From Flammula alnicola (lineage: Eukaryota > Basidiomycota > Agaricomycetes > Agaricales > Strophariaceae): a stretch of 64,000 nt of DNA. The translations under genes and the position numbers were made by a program. Positions 35,000 through 45,699 of this stretch are shown here, piece after piece (the first letter of the stretch is position 1; the number at the start of each line of letters is the position of its first letter). The stretch covers positions 248,001 to 312,000 of the forward strand of contig JADNRV010000019.1 in assembly GCA_015499995.1 (NCBI GenBank), read 5' to 3'. The notes beneath the pieces were generated by a model. It worked only from the letters and a program-made list of their open reading frames with translations, was not told the DNA's origin and did no database searches.

Positions 35000-36455
35000 C
35001 CCTAGATGGGACGTCGTGGACGCAGGAGACACCAGACGCCGCAGTGAGGGGATATAGACCAAGAAGAATCTTCTTTTCCGATAATATGTATGTGTAGTTC
35101 TTCGTCACAATTGGTGCCCATGGCCATGGGCCGCTGTCAGAATCCTGTCAAACCCGAAAATAGAGCCCGATCAGAGTGATAAGATTTGACCGGTGACCAT
35201 TCTCAACTCTGAGGAGGTTGAGGCCACTTCGGCAAAGAACCTTCGGCAATTTTGAATTTGTCCCCAAGGTGAGCACCTGTACAGTTGTGTAGACTGCCTG
35301 GATAAAGGAGCGGTCAGAGATAAACAACCCGAGTCAACTGCATAGAAGATTTCTACCATTGTAGCCATGCGTCCTCTACGGACATCAAACATCACCGAGA
35401 ACCAGAAGACTTGTCATCAAAGCTTTGTTGCATTGTATTGAATATTGTTCGCAAAAGCTTCTCATGCGCGACATTCCGCGGCAGTTGGTCGTAGCTAAAT
35501 ATGGCGCTCCCTCCTTGAGTTGCTGGGGGCCCTGGGCGTTAAAACAGACTGGTTTCTGGAGAGCGTCGAAAGTGTGACGTATTCAAAGCCATAGAGCGCC
35601 CATGCAAGCGCTGCATACGTACTCGAGGAAGTATGCTCTGACTGGATGGCAGTGAGGTCGGAGTTAGGTGGGGTGAAAAAGTCATCGGCCGTAACACCAT
35701 TCGCCCACATTTGGGATCATAAGTACCAAGCCGAACGCTGCATAGCACGTGTCATTTTACCCGGAGCCACCTAATAGGCGGGAGTCTCCGAGTAGCAAAA
35801 TATGAAGGCTTTCAGCACCTGAACCGTGACATTAGAACACGCGTCTCAACATCAAGCTACAATCTCGACATGTCGCCTGTGCTGCTCTTAGCAAACAGTG
35901 GAGAATGAATTTCAATGGCGATGAACTCAAGAGTTGATTAACTCTCAGTCGATTGATCTGTCAGCGCTGATGAATACTGCTACATAACTGAGACGAACAT
36001 GACAGGACTTCTTTGACGTCTAAGTCGATATCATATCACAGGTCTAGAAATCAGTACTACAGACAATGACCGAGCAGTCATCATTACTCATTATTATTTT
36101 TCGTCAATTCTCCATCAAGGGGTCTATCACATTCGCCAGAGAATCCGACAGAGGATTTATAGTTTATCAAGTTACCCAGGTCACAAATTCTGTGTGCTAT
36201 GATCCACGGATGGATTCCAAGCGGACGGCAATGTACTTACTCCTTCCAGGTGTTGCCCTCATTGGACTTCGCCCAGCGGTTATGAATATTTGAATTAACT
36301 TTCCTCACGATCCCTGAAACAATGCCAATCTCAATTTTCAACTGATTACGCATGGCGGTGAATCCTTCCCTGTTATAGCCCCGGTGTGTGCAGAAATCGA
36401 CGTGCAGAACCTTGCCAGCGCCACCGATTCAGGGGCCCACAAAGATTGGGATTAT
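35000..36455. other. 1.4 kb without a supported gene
   Basis: Upstream of DUF6534 copy 2. ORFs at 35171-35395 and 35495-35748 (minus) and 36066-36293 (plus) show no recognisable family. Confidence 0.4.
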
Positions 36456-36461
36456 GTACGA

Positions 36462-37692
36462 CTAAATTTCTATCACTCCGCTTTCACGTCTGTGCGAATA
36501 CGCCGTCCTCCCTTTACATACTTCGCTGAAAGCCACTGTGTCTTTCTGAAAGATGTTGTAGTTCCATCGCTGATATACGTCTTCTCCACCGTCCCTTTCC
36601 TCGTGGATAATATCAATTCTCTCAAGACGTGGGCATTTCGAAAAGCACGCCTCGACCACTATTTCCCGTGATTCAACCGGGAGAGGGAGAACCTTACGGC
36701 CCCATGAATCGAAAGAGAACACGAGAACCTTCAGACTCGGAAGTGTCGGTATCAGATGTATGTCCTATGTCATAAATATATATATCAGAGTTACGGTTTA
36801 GTAATGACGAAGTACAGGAAAGTTCGTACCCAAGGATATACCCCTAAAAGTTCCAAAAACTCGAGGGATTTCAGGTAATCAACAATAGTTATCAAGCAAT
36901 AGCGAGAGGAGTACGCCCCGAAGGAGAGCGAACGTAAGCCACTGAACTCCGCAGAAAGGTGGGACATGGGAGGCGCGTAGCGGTGGTACTCCCGATCGTG
37001 ATCAGGTGTCCAGACTATGCGCTCGACATTGGTGCGACCTGGGATGACAGCCTCGATTGCACGAGTGTTTCCTTCAAAAACCGTGAGGCTGGGGCAGGCA
37101 AGTGGGGAGACGATGGTATGGGTACGACAGGTCCATGCCAGTCGGGTCAACAAGGGCTGGTTCTCCAAGAACTGGGGTATCCCCGCTTGGTCGGTCTTAC
37201 TATCCCAGAGGAGGGTTTTAAGGGAGAACGTGCATCCTTCGAGGAACGGCTGTCCGGAGACTCCATACGAGGAACGAAATGCGAGCTCGTTGAGGTTGGT
37301 CATATTCCGTACCCCACGCTTGGTGAGAACCCATAATTCTCTATCTTCCTGATCTATGATGTCCTCGCTGTGGTAGACTTGGACGAGTGCTGCCAACTGA
37401 GGGTTGGTGGTGATTGCTCTAAGAAATATACCATGCTTTATGGGGTCTCTATGAGTGAATGAGTGGTAGAGAAAGAGGTTGGCCTCGGCTTGGAGGAGTT
37501 TGCACGTCAATGTCAGTGCGTGGATTGTTGGAATGTCGTCTCCAATGTACGAAATAATTGGACGGATTAGCTCGGGTGGGATTATTGAGGGCGTGGCGCG
37601 AGGCCATGCTTCTGTCTAATATCAAAGGCGTAGGTTAGAATATGCTCGAAGAGCCTGAATAAAGTCAGCAAGTGTGTGCTTACACGTGTCAT
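36462..37692 (-). CDS. F-box-like protein, diverged third paralogue
   Basis: Exons 37692-37684 (9 nt, Met-Thr-Arg), 37615-36830 and 36764-36462 splice in frame to 365 aa. Exon 2 is 786 nt, exactly as in paralogues A and B, although the sequence is well diverged (IIPPELIRPIISYIGDDIPT; NPQLAALVQVYHSED; CTFSLKTLLWDS; LKSLEFLELLG). The intron at the A/B GC-donor position here has an ordinary GT donor (TGG|GTACGA). The last exon carries LPTLPSLKVLVFSFDSWG and EVCKGRTAY, and lacks the tiny fourth exon of A and B. The same adaptor-type role is inferred. Confidence 0.8.
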
Positions 37693-37699
37693 TCAGTTT

Positions 37700-38120
37700 T
37701 TCGATGTGATCGACGTGCAAGTTCTGAACGCTTTGAACTTGCCAGTGGACTGCGGACTGTGCTCATCTGACCTTGCAGAGTAATACTAGGGCTATACGTG
37801 TACAGCTGTACACGGCTACAGTATGCCCTGGATGACTGTGGCTGTCGTGGTTCAGAAGAGTACTGCCTCTACCTGTCAACAACGGTGTGATAACAGTGCG
37901 AATTTCAGTCACGTCCTTGGAATATTTATATCTCACGCTATTTCCGAAAAGGACGGATAACATATATAACAATCTTAACTGGACGAGCAAATACCGAGGA
38001 CATAGTGCTTGTGGATGTTCTTGAAAAGCATGATCATGTACACCATAGTAAGAATATTGCTACTCTCACGGAATTCACTTGGGCGGCATGGCCTCGACTG
38101 TCCTCCCCAATATCGCTCGA
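37700..38120. other. Intergenic, no gene seen
   Basis: Upstream of the third F-box-like paralogue. AT-rich. Confidence 0.4.
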
Positions 38121-38441
38121 TCAATCAACCGGGTGTGGGCAATTTGAAGGGATGGTATATACGTAGATCCGGCCACAAATCCGGACGACCACATCCATGC
38201 ATAGAGTAGATATCCATGCATAGAGTGGATACCCTATACAGAAGTGACACCAGAGTTCTGAGTAAGTAACACTGCTGCGCGCTCCACTCGACCCCGTCCT
38301 CGCCGGTAGATGGTATGTATCGCGAGGTGCGCCAAATGTACCGAGAAGAAGGGTGTGCACCTATGAGTGTACATGTGAGGAGCGTTATCTTGAAGAGAGG
38401 TAAATAGGAGAGGATACGCGACTCACCAGCAAAAGAGACAT
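38121..38441 (-). CDS. Possible small gene with a TATA box
   Basis: A 15-nt first exon (Met-Ser-Leu-Leu-Leu, 38441-38427) with a GTGAGT donor joins across a 66-nt intron to an open exon 38360-38121, about 84 aa in all. TATAAAAAG lies 63 nt upstream (38504-38512). The protein has no recognised family; the exon end includes a duplicated 18-nt repeat (ATCCATGCATAGAGTGGAT-like). It may equally be a non-coding or decayed locus. Confidence 0.3.
38196..38232 (+). repeat. Short tandem duplication
   Basis: ATCCATGCATAGAGTAGAT is followed directly by a copy with one change (GTGGAT). Confidence 0.7.
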
Positions 38442-38503
38442 AGGGCACCCGTGTTCTCAGGAATCCACAACAGCGTTGAGAAGGGTCAACCGGAGGATGG
38501 CCA

Positions 38504-38512
38504 CTTTTTATA
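38504..38512 (-). promoter_or_regulatory. TATA-like box on the minus strand
   Basis: TATAAAAAG read on the minus strand, 63 nt before the ATG at 38441. Confidence 0.35.
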
Positions 38513-39129
38513 GGTGCACCTTATATCATATCTACCACCAATCAGGAGACAGTACTAACCACAAAGAGAGACAGTAACAGCGATCGTCCATCCCATTCCA
38601 TTAAAGATCTCAGGACAGGCAGTGAGTGAATGCGCGCTTTGGAGCAGGCTCTTCGGGCAAGCAGCAAAGAGTCGCGCAAAAGCACAGGCACATCAAGACT
38701 GATACCGAACAGGCAGTTGTGTCGCTCCCAGTTAAAATACTCAGCGGCCCGCTGGATATCATCGATGCCTGCTTGAGAGAGAATAGGGACGTCCGAAAAC
38801 GAATGGACGGAGGAAGGACCCTTCATGTAGGAGAGGAGTGACGAGTGACGAAGGGTCGGTTGCGTATGTTTCAGATACTTATCGCGGGCGGGAGGGCGGA
38901 TCGGGCTGGATAGATGGTATGTTTTTACGTCGTTTACTATCTAGTTTATCTTGTAATACCAATTTGGCGCCCGTGTGCATCTCCACTCGCTTAGATAAGA
39001 TAAGCTACCCCGGATTACGTGTGTGAAATCTGTCACAGTCTCAATACGAACAGCCTTGTACTTATCCCCATACATGTCTCTTGCCATCACAAGCCTTTGC
39101 AGCTCTTCCTACGCCAGCCCTGTAGCGCA

Positions 39130-41113
39130 ATGAATGCTACTGCTCTAACCCAGAACCCAATGTTTTCTTCCATCTCCAATACCGTATTCACTGGCGGAAC
39201 CTACACTCAGCACAACGACCACCCAACGGTGCATGTCAATGGCGCTACAGGTACGAAACTATTTGAATTCTTGAAAACGATCTCTGATTGTCTAACGAAA
39301 GCGGGCGGTTTTGAGCTATTGCGGAAAGAAGTGGCTACGGCTGCCTTCCACAATTCTGCACAACGCCTCGACCCGCCAAAATGTCATCCAAATACGCGCC
39401 TGGCTGTGTTGAAGAAGATCATGGCGTGGATTCAGAACAGCGAAGACCGCGACGCTTGGATCATGTGGTTACACGGTGCCGCAGGAGCGGGAAAGTCAGC
39501 GATCGCCCAATCCATCGCTGAGCTTTGCGTAAAATCGAAGCTCCCAGTAGCCAGCTTCTTCTTCTTTCGCACAGATCCCACTCGCAATTCTAGACAACCC
39601 CTTATAGCCACACTTGCTTATCAGCTCGCTCTGACATTCCCAGACAGTCGAGATATCATTACCAAGGCTATCGATCGCGACCCCCTTGTGTTTGGACGGT
39701 CATTCGGGTCACAGCTTGAATCGCTCATCGTCGACCCTCTTCGCCAGATCGGACACCTTTCTTATCGTTCAACCAAGCTCAAATCACGATTCCTGATCAT
39801 AATCGACGGTCTTGATGAATGTGACGGACGCGATGTGCAAGCCAACATCGTCTGTGCCATTTCAGATGCTCTACGAGATAAGGATTTGCCACTTCTATTC
39901 CTGATCGCAAGTCGTCCCGAGCAGCACCTCACGATGGAATTTAGTTCAAGGAAGATGAGCAGTCTACTTATACGACTAGCTTTGGACGACAAATACCTTC
40001 CGGACAAAGATATTCGCCTCTTCCTCATTGACAAATTCGCCGAAATAAAGGACAGTCATCCGTTCAAGCATCTTATTGATCCATCGTGGCCACCCCAAAA
40101 TATCATCGAAAACATTGTCGAAAAGTCGTCGGGTCAGTTCATATACGCCTCCACGGTCATGAATTTTATTTCCTCCTCTCGTCATCACCCTACACAACGT
40201 TTGGAGATTGTCCAAGGTATACGTCCTCCTCGCCTCGATACTCCCTTCGCGCAGCTCGACGCATTATATATGCATATCTTCTCATGTGTGGAGGACATTC
40301 ATACTGCTTTGCTAGTTCTCAGCTACACGATTCTCAATAACGGTTACCATATCACCACCATCGAGAACTTTCTATGTTTGGCGCCGGGAGATGTAGAGCT
40401 CGCTTTAGCTGACTTGACGTCAGTTGTTTTCACCAATGATGGCAGAGTGAAATTTCTCCATGCCTCCCTACCTGACTTCTTACACGATCCTGCTCGATCT
40501 CAAAAGTATTATATCGACCCACCAAATCGGCATGCTGATTTCGCTCGTCGCTGCTTCCAACACTTAAATGCTGGCCTCTCCAACGATTGTACGACTCAAG
40601 GATATGTTTTCTTCCATTTCTTTTACTGATTCAAGGGGCATGTCTGTCGCGGAACCGCTACAGGGCTCAAATTCGATCTTCAATTATCAGAAATTACCCG
40701 GCATCTGGAAGCTGCTGCTCCCACGAGCGAACTTCACCAAGACCTCTTAGAGTGTTGGCCGCGTTTTGAATACCATCCTATGGGCGGCCTCCATCCGGTT
40801 GAAAAGATTTCAAAATTTCTGTCCTCCATCAAAGCACTGGTACGGCTCATTGATTAAACGAAGATTTGTATGATCTGACAACATTTAATAGGATTTTCAG
40901 GACAAATACAGAGCGTACCATCATCAGTGCAAATTAATCATGCAGATGGCTAAAAGCTGCTACCCCCCAGATAAGTATCGATTGTTGGCTATAGACCACG
41001 GTATTTCTCAAAACTTGAGAAAAACCGAGGCCGACGAACGCAACAAGAAGCAGGGATTACTTGCACGGTTGGTGAAGGGATTCATGACGTACTTAGGGAG
41101 ACGACAAAAATGA
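39130..41113 (+). CDS. NACHT-domain NTPase without C-terminal repeats (NLR-like)
   Basis: ATG at 39130 (MNATALTQNPMFSSISNT). N-terminal 'VFTGGTYTQHND' and then AAFHNSAQRLDPPKCHPNTR, the signature of the Agaricomycete NACHT family. Walker A GAAGAGKS at residues ~116-123, the segment FFFFRTDPTRNSRQPLIATL, Walker B FLIIIDGLDECD at ~221-232, then LPLLFLIASRPEQHL and VEKSSGQFIYASTVMNF. After about 40610 the frame must be restored by a short intron or a missing base. A coding segment TRHLEAAAPTSELHQDLLE follows, then an intron (about 40850-40892) and a last exon ending ...MTYLGRRQK at 41113. No WD40, ankyrin or TPR array follows. Such proteins are candidates for incompatibility or defence sensing; role unproven. 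Confidence 0.85.
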
Positions 41114-41119
41114 CACCTG

Positions 41120-41625
41120 ATCTATTAGGGTTGAATTGAAATCCGATGTTTTGATTTTTTGTGCTTGCGGCCATACAACTTTCGGCTTCTGTAGTATGGT
41201 CTGTGTTGGGGCTTGGTTGGTGTTAACTTGAACGTGGCTGTACGCTTCGCTATGTAAGTATATGTATCAGTAAGCGGGGATCCGAACCACCTTAAAAAAG
41301 TTCAGGAAGCCTCGCACACCAGAAAAACGCCATATATCTTGTCGAAATGCATATTCCCTTGTTTGACAAGGGTTCTGGGGCCCCCATATTGTGGCGATTT
41401 TCATGCAACCGGCTTTGACTGAAGAATATTGGTATAATCCAAACATGTGATGGTGAATCTGATTCCTTATCGATGTTCGCAACGTCGCCTTCGCGGTGGG
41501 TTTAATCCACGACACCTCTCACCTGTGGTGCCGTGCAAACTGGGAGGAAGTTCAGGAGATGCTTGTATGCGAGTTCTGCGCTCAGCAAGAGCTCGGCGCT
41601 TATGCTTGGATTACTTCCGAGATCC
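41120..41625. other. Intergenic, no gene seen
   Basis: Between the NACHT gene and repeat copy 2. Confidence 0.4.
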
Positions 41626-41629
41626 CCGA

Positions 41630-41775
41630 TGTAGTGAGGTCTGGCAGAGATCCTCGGCTAGATTAGATTAGATAGTTCAATGCGCTGATACACTGCAGTG
41701 CTTGTGCGGCTCTCTCAAGGCGTATTTATCCGAGTGTTTCGTAAGAAATTCAGATGGACTGATCCGCCTGGTGGT
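41630..41775 (+). mobile_element. Short dispersed repeat, copy 2
   Basis: Starts TGTAGTGAGGTCTGGCAG, then TCCTCGGCTAGATTAGATTA; the far end is near TTCAGATGGACTGATCC. Shorter than copy 1; the middle is partly deleted. Confidence 0.65.
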
Positions 41776-41857
41776 ATACTGAAATCGTGTATACATAAGG
41801 ACGTCCATACATTGTCCAGCTCATTGTCTATTCAAACATAATGGTTACATCTACTAC

Positions 41858-43474
41858 CTATTCCCCTGGATTCTGACCCTGATACATAGGAATCCTAGAA
41901 ATCCAGGACGGCGTCATTCGAGACCTATCTTTCCCCACAACCGTCAGGTCCGGGATGCGTTCGACACGACCGCAGTCGACAAGAGTATATCCGGGACATT
42001 GCTCGAGATTGAGCACTATGACGGGCATTCCGATCTCTCGTCTCCAGGTAAGGAATTGATGCACGATGGACATCTCCCCAGGCCACAATGTCTGATATTT
42101 CAGCGTGTGCAAAGCGGGGAAAACATCCCGGACGTCTGCATCTTTGTCCTGATCCCGGTCTGCGTCATCGAGGATGAATTCGAGGAGGCCGCGCTGTGCA
42201 TCTACCTCCTCGAGGGCGTCGAGAGAAAGGAGGAACCGCTTGAAATCCTCCGAGGCGGAGGCGTAGCGGAAATCGATGTCGAAGTTCCCTGGATTGAGTT
42301 TGATGTTGGCCGAGCTGATGGGGATGGAGGAACATGCCCCAATGGCCCTCATCAGCGCCTTAGCTAGCGCGGGTGGCAGACGCACGCACTCGTCCGAGAC
42401 GATGAGCTGGAATGATGTTTGTCCGTTTCCTTCGGTGATCAGGAATTCGAAGGTGTATTTGTTAAAGATGAACTTGATGTGTCCCCCTTCCAGGTCACGC
42501 TGCTTCTCGTGGACATAGCTCCGGGTGTAATGCTGGAGAGCATCGCTAAATGCGTCTATCTCGAGGTTAGTTGTTCTGAAGTGCCGCCGCGTGTTGGGTG
42601 AGAAGAGACGGATGCAGCATCCCGGAGCTGCAGTGATGCGGGGTAGCAACACCATAGCGGGGGTGATCGTGTGCCAGATGGTGATCTCGCGAAGATGAGG
42701 AAGGGTTATGGCGCGAAGTTTTTCGGGAATCTCTACTTCAGGGGTATTCTCTTGAACGAGTTCGTTTAATGGTTGTTGGAGGATGAGAATCTCGAGAAGT
42801 GGCATCTCCTTCATACCGTTGAGTAGGGTCTCAAAGCTGATGTTCAAGTCGACGTGAAGAATGCGGAGCCTGGGTGCGAAAGGTTTTGCGAGAGTTAAAT
42901 TTAGCTTCCTGCACGACAGGAAGTGCAACCGCCCAGCTTGATGCGCGAATAAATCGAGGTTCGGTTTCGTGAGGATAACGGGTGTAGGATAGAGGTTGAG
43001 AAAGAAGTATTCCATGCTCGGCGCAGGGCGTTTCAGGGAACCCCACCGCTCATCGTCCCTGTGCCACCTTCCATCTCCTCGAATATCGAGCTTCACCACC
43101 CTATCCAAGCTCGTATCCAACATGGACAGCAGAAAGTCTATCAACCTTTCGTGGACATCCTCTGAACCTTCAATATCGGCCAAAATATAAAGCGGTGCCG
43201 ATTTAGTCCTTCGGAAAACTATATCTCTCCACTCGTCTCTTTTCTGAGCGAGATATCTGAAGTTGATTATCTTTCCCCACAGACTTGCCGCATGGATCAT
43301 GACGTCTCTCCACATCCGGCAGACATGACTAGTACGCCGAGCGATCGTTAGAGCGTTACTAGCGTAGGACGTACTCGGCGCATTCCACGCATTGTCTGCG
43401 TTGAGCATAAATATATGCCATAGAACGTCCGGGTTTAGCCTGGAAGCAGCGCTTGTCTGGGGCGGTACCGACAT
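41858..43474 (-). CDS. F-box domain protein, single exon
   Basis: A 538-aa uninterrupted ORF, ATG at 43474. F-box at residues ~12-70: RLNPDVLWHIFMLNADNAW, then TSHVCRMWRDVMIHAASLWG. This is the 'F-box-like' (LPxELLxxIF...VCRxWRxIA...LW) subclass used in hundreds of Agaricomycete genes. It is followed by a long leucine-rich region without a clear repeat array and a C-terminus ending MYQGQNPGE. Substrate adaptor of an SCF E3 ligase by family; target unknown. Not closely related to the A/B/third paralogue set or to the 53-kb gene. Confidence 0.9.
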   Translation of the reverse strand: MSVPPQTSAASRLNPDVLWHIFMLNADNAWNAPSTSYASNALTIARRTSHVCRMWRDVMIHAASLWGKIINFRYLAQKRDEWRDIVFRRTKSAPLYILADIEGSEDVHERLIDFLLSMLDTSLDRVVKLDIRGDGRWHRDDERWGSLKRPAPSMEYFFLNLYPTPVILTKPNLDLFAHQAGRLHFLSCRKLNLTLAKPFAPRLRILHVDLNISFETLLNGMKEMPLLEILILQQPLNELVQENTPEVEIPEKLRAITLPHLREITIWHTITPAMVLLPRITAAPGCCIRLFSPNTRRHFRTTNLEIDAFSDALQHYTRSYVHEKQRDLEGGHIKFIFNKYTFEFLITEGNGQTSFQLIVSDECVRLPPALAKALMRAIGACSSIPISSANIKLNPGNFDIDFRYASASEDFKRFLLSLDALEEVDAQRGLLEFILDDADRDQDKDADVRDVFPALHTLKYQTLWPGEMSIVHQFLTWRREIGMPVIVLNLEQCPGYTLVDCGRVERIPDLTVVGKDRSRMTPSWISRIPMYQGQNPGE

Positions 43475-43479
43475 CGTTG

Positions 43480-44070
43480 AGATGTCGTATGAGGGAGGTT
43501 GTTGTGGTTCTAGTGAAAGTCCAGTGTAAGGCTGAGCTGGAATTTAAGGTGCATGCACTATATATGCCGACCTTGTTCGTGACATTGTTCCTCTTGATTG
43601 TGGCCCACGTCTCGCAATGAGCCAGACTTCGGTAATCGTGCCACCAGAAGTGGGTCCTAGCACTGAGAATTTTCTAATTTGGGCCGCTTCTAATAGGAGA
43701 ATGGCACAGGATACGTAAACCTTTGGTCACAAAGGATTATCTTACGGTATCGCAATCACAAACCTCGCTACTCATTATCAAGCGGTCTTTCTGCTCAGCA
43801 TGCAACGATGGGCGCTTGCTACAGACACAGCCACGATCGGTGTCATAATCAACAGATCGCCGATCTCGGAAGCAATCCAGGGGTCGAATTTCAAACGAGA
43901 CCCGCCTTACAAGTTACCGACCACCATATGTATGGTTTGAAGACGTTTCCTGGGAGTGGCGAGATAGCCCCGGAGAAGGGACTAACGGGGACACATTGAG
44001 TTTTTCGCCAGAATGCGGGTGCACTCTGGGACTGTTTGCTCGTGGTGACAAGGACGACTGTAAGCGCATC
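43480..44070. other. Upstream region of the F-box gene, no other gene
   Basis: Contains a possible short ORF at 43808-43999 (plus) with no support. Confidence 0.4.
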
Positions 44071-44142
44071 TCCCTCTTAGCTCAGTGGTAGAGCGCATCA
44101 CTTGTAATGATGAGGTCAGTCGTTCAATCCGGCTAGCGGGAA
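44071..44142 (+). tRNA. tRNA-Thr (anticodon TGT)
   Basis: Cloverleaf by eye: acceptor TCCCTCT pairs with AGCGGGA with one T-C mismatch, D-arm GCTC...GAGC, anticodon arm CATCA-CTTGTAA-TGATG, and T-arm AGTCG-TTCAATC-CGGCT. Anticodon TGT reads ACA (Thr). No intron. The mismatch in the acceptor stem is absent from the neighbouring copy. Confidence 0.88.
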
Positions 44143-44545
44143 TAGTATTTTTCTTTCCGATTGCCTTCCTCCGAGTCCGAGTCGCACAGAGGATTTGCAA
44201 AAGAAAGGCTCAACTTATTCCGACATATTTTTACATGTACATTTATCGCCAATTCGCCCAGATATTTCTCAGTACTTATCTGAAATTCAGGTATTGCAAA
44301 AAGACCGGTATGAAAAGCTACTCGACAAAGATAGCAGCAATAATCTGAGTAGATCTGATTCCTGTGTTCATCGGATAACGTGACACCTTTTAGTCACTAC
44401 AAACCCAACTTAGGCCAACTTAGGGCCATAATTGGGAAGCCATCTTTCAACGACGTGTTCGACGGGAGGGTCATAAAGGAAGGCTACGAGTGCCGAGAGT
44501 TGAGGTCCTCGCGACCTGTTATACACAGACGCAAGCGCTTTCGCA

Positions 44546-44617
44546 TCCCTCTTAGCTCAGTGGTAGAGCGCGTCACTAGTAATGACGAGGTCAGTCGTTC
44601 AAGTCGGCTAGAGGGAA
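44546..44617 (+). tRNA. tRNA-Thr (anticodon AGT)
   Basis: Acceptor TCCCTCT/AGAGGGA fully paired; anticodon arm CGTCA-CTAGTAA-TGACG gives AGT (Thr, with A34 expected to be edited to inosine). It differs from the tRNA 475 bp upstream at only about 7 positions, mostly in the anticodon arm. Confidence 0.9.
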
Positions 44618-44819
44618 CGTCCTAGCCGTGAATATTTTATTCGGCAGGACTATGGTTTCTGGGTGTTCTTTCTCCTTGACAATCCAGCATAGAAAAGTGT
44701 TTTACTTATCTACATAAAAACGTGTTATATTAATCTTCCTGTGTGACAGCGTCCCTTGCTATCCTTGGACATGAGTAAATCGACCGGTGATGCGAAACCC
44801 GCTGAACATCCTGCTGCCT

Positions 44820-45520
44820 CACCACCATCCGTTTTCAGCCAACAGACACACTATTGAAGAACAAATCGAATTGGAAGCTAGGCGCGAGAGATTTATCTTC
44901 CGGCTCAAAGTTCTTCGCCGCCATAAATCTGCGCCGCGCAGTCGAGTCGAACCGCAGAACATTCCAGATCTGGAGATCGGTGAGCGTGTCGGTGGGGAAC
45001 GGCAATCCTCTCGAAGTCGCTGCTGCTGGGGTAGCTGAGGAGGCGAGCCACGTGAGGAGGGCATTGTCGCACCCGGGACATGAGCGCTCTGTCAAGTCAT
45101 AGTACCCCTCCAGAAGGAGAGGACGTCGCGCATGCTTCGTGCGTGCAGACCCTCCAGGGTGAGTTTGCCTGTCTAGGACAGACACCGTGAGGGAGAGGTG
45201 GCACGGCGCGATTGGTGATGGCAATGTTTCGGGAGACGTTGACGTCGGCGATGTTGTATAGCTCTGCGAAGAGATGGCTTCAAGGTAGAGGGTATGGATG
45301 GGGAGAGAATGGGTGGCGGGGGAGTGTCGCTGCGGTTCGTACCCATTCAGCGAGACTGATGTCGTACGGGCTGATGGAGTATAGTAACGGAAAGGTAGGG
45401 ACGAGAGCCAGGAATTTTCTCAATATGTACTGGGTACGGCTCATCTTCTCCCTCGACCAGCTCACTGTTACCGCCGTCACGTTCTCGTGGAAGGCGAAGT
45501 GGGATAACCCATAACTACTT
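44820..45520 (-). pseudogene. Remnant of a membrane-protein gene, possibly DUF6533 type
   Basis: Minus-strand frames contain HENVTAVTVSWSREKMSRTQ then YILRKFLALVPTFPLLY (about 45510-45410). This resembles the DUF6533 N-terminal pattern of a short charged loop with Trp followed by YxLxRYLxLL and a membrane helix. Downstream come CDNALLTWLA and LPFPTDTLTDLQIWN (about 45050-44960). Stops and frame changes separate these. Only a weak family match. Confidence 0.35.
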
Positions 45521-45699
45521 TGAACTCGCCATTATCCCACTGCTCGTCGATGCTGGGCAGATCCATGAAAGCACGGCCGGTGAGCCACAGGAAGGTCAAG
45601 TTGGGATAGGAGATCTAAAGATCTGAAGCAGTGATAGGCGTGGTCCAGGAGGGCATAATCTGTACATTTACAGTCCGTCGGTGAGAATAAAGTGAGTTC

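Noticed and set aside
38542..38826. 94-codon ORF upstream of the first NACHT gene
   Set aside because: Tested as a DUF6533 or DUF6534 exon; no signature segment fits and the ends have no splice signals that join it to anything.
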